A stretch of DNA of 64,000 nt from assembly GCA_017457955.1 (NCBI GenBank), contig JAFTGL010000014.1:31822-95821 (forward strand). Direction: 5' to 3'. The position numbers and the translations under genes were made by a program. Shown in pieces: positions 63,968 through 64,000 of the stretch. The stretch's first letter is position 1, and every line of letters begins with the position of its first letter. The stretch is from Ruminococcus sp. (lineage in GTDB: Bacteria > Bacillota > Clostridia > Oscillospirales > Acutalibacteraceae). The notes under the pieces are model-generated. The model was given only the letters and a program-made list of their open reading frames with translations. It had not been told where the DNA came from and searched no databases.

Positions 63968-64000
63968 ATGCTCGTAGCAAGCAAGCAAGCAAGCAAGCAA
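63968..64000 (+). CDS. Possible start of a gene cut by the window
   Basis: ATG 63968 follows GAGAGGG and runs open to the edge as MLVASKQASKQ. All codons after the third derive from the AGCA repeat, so a change in repeat number would shift the frame. It is either a real start subject to slippage or an untranslated repeat; the window ends too soon to tell. Confidence 0.3.
   Translation, partial: MLVASKQASKQ
63976..63999. repeat. (AGCA)6 simple repeat
   Basis: Six perfect AGCA copies up to the last base of the window, and perhaps more beyond it. They begin six codon positions or fewer after ATG 63968 and just after the candidate -10. Confidence 0.95.

Overview
The window looks like a Gram-positive gut or rumen Clostridia member close to Ruminococcus (Oscillospiraceae). 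The evidence is type I dockerin modules (4066-4269 and 60226-61401), LPxTG-type sorting signals with several class C-like sortases, SpaA-type pilins, starch-binding modules, and a Tn1549/CTn-type conjugative element. No rRNA, intact tRNA or CRISPR array was seen.

Layout. (1) 1-3896: two paralogous secreted proteins resembling clan GH-A glycoside hydrolases. The first is cut by the window edge and the second is a lipoprotein. (2) 4066-4269: an orphan dockerin relic on the minus strand. (3) 4444-23432: a surface-assembly locus. Four tandem sortases are followed by a leader with a good promoter and a hairpin, a 3416-residue LPLTG-anchored adhesin carrying CBM26-like and X25-like starch-binding repeats, and two SpaA-type pilins. 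I read this as a candidate starch-binding pilus. (4) About 23.7-60.2 kb: an integrative conjugative element. It carries only a 61-codon integrase relic at its left end. It has a replication initiator with internal iterons, a TOPRIM protein, a block of polyvalent-protein genes including a zincin, and a group II intron plus an MBL-fold gene inserted between modules. The transfer machinery is PcfB, VirD4, Maff2, a VirB6/TrbL-like protein, PrgI, VirB4 and an M23-NlpC/P60 hydrolase. Next come a nucleotide cassette (DUF1599-like, ThyX-like, dUTPase), a divergent XRE/SLOG pair, topoisomerase III, several unknowns, MobC, a protein of eight tandem HTH-like repeats, two XRE regulators, a DUF3849 protein and a MOB-type relaxase. 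(5) 60226-64000: a dockerin-transglutaminase-like secreted protein on the minus strand, a LytS-type two-component system, and the start of another gene with a tetranucleotide repeat.

Four observations stand out. At least a dozen otherwise unrelated element proteins end in a shared tail of the form [K/R]PSV-x3-L...EQSL, a candidate type IV secretion or recruitment signal. The minus-strand 438-aa protein is made almost entirely of eight excisionase/MerR-like HTH modules, with matching direct repeats in its own promoter. Several element genes, including the relaxase, appear to start at AUA, AUC or CUG. Two loci 55 kb apart share a 16-bp TTGACA-containing box followed closely by perfect tetranucleotide repeats.

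All family names come from motif recognition by eye. No database search was run.
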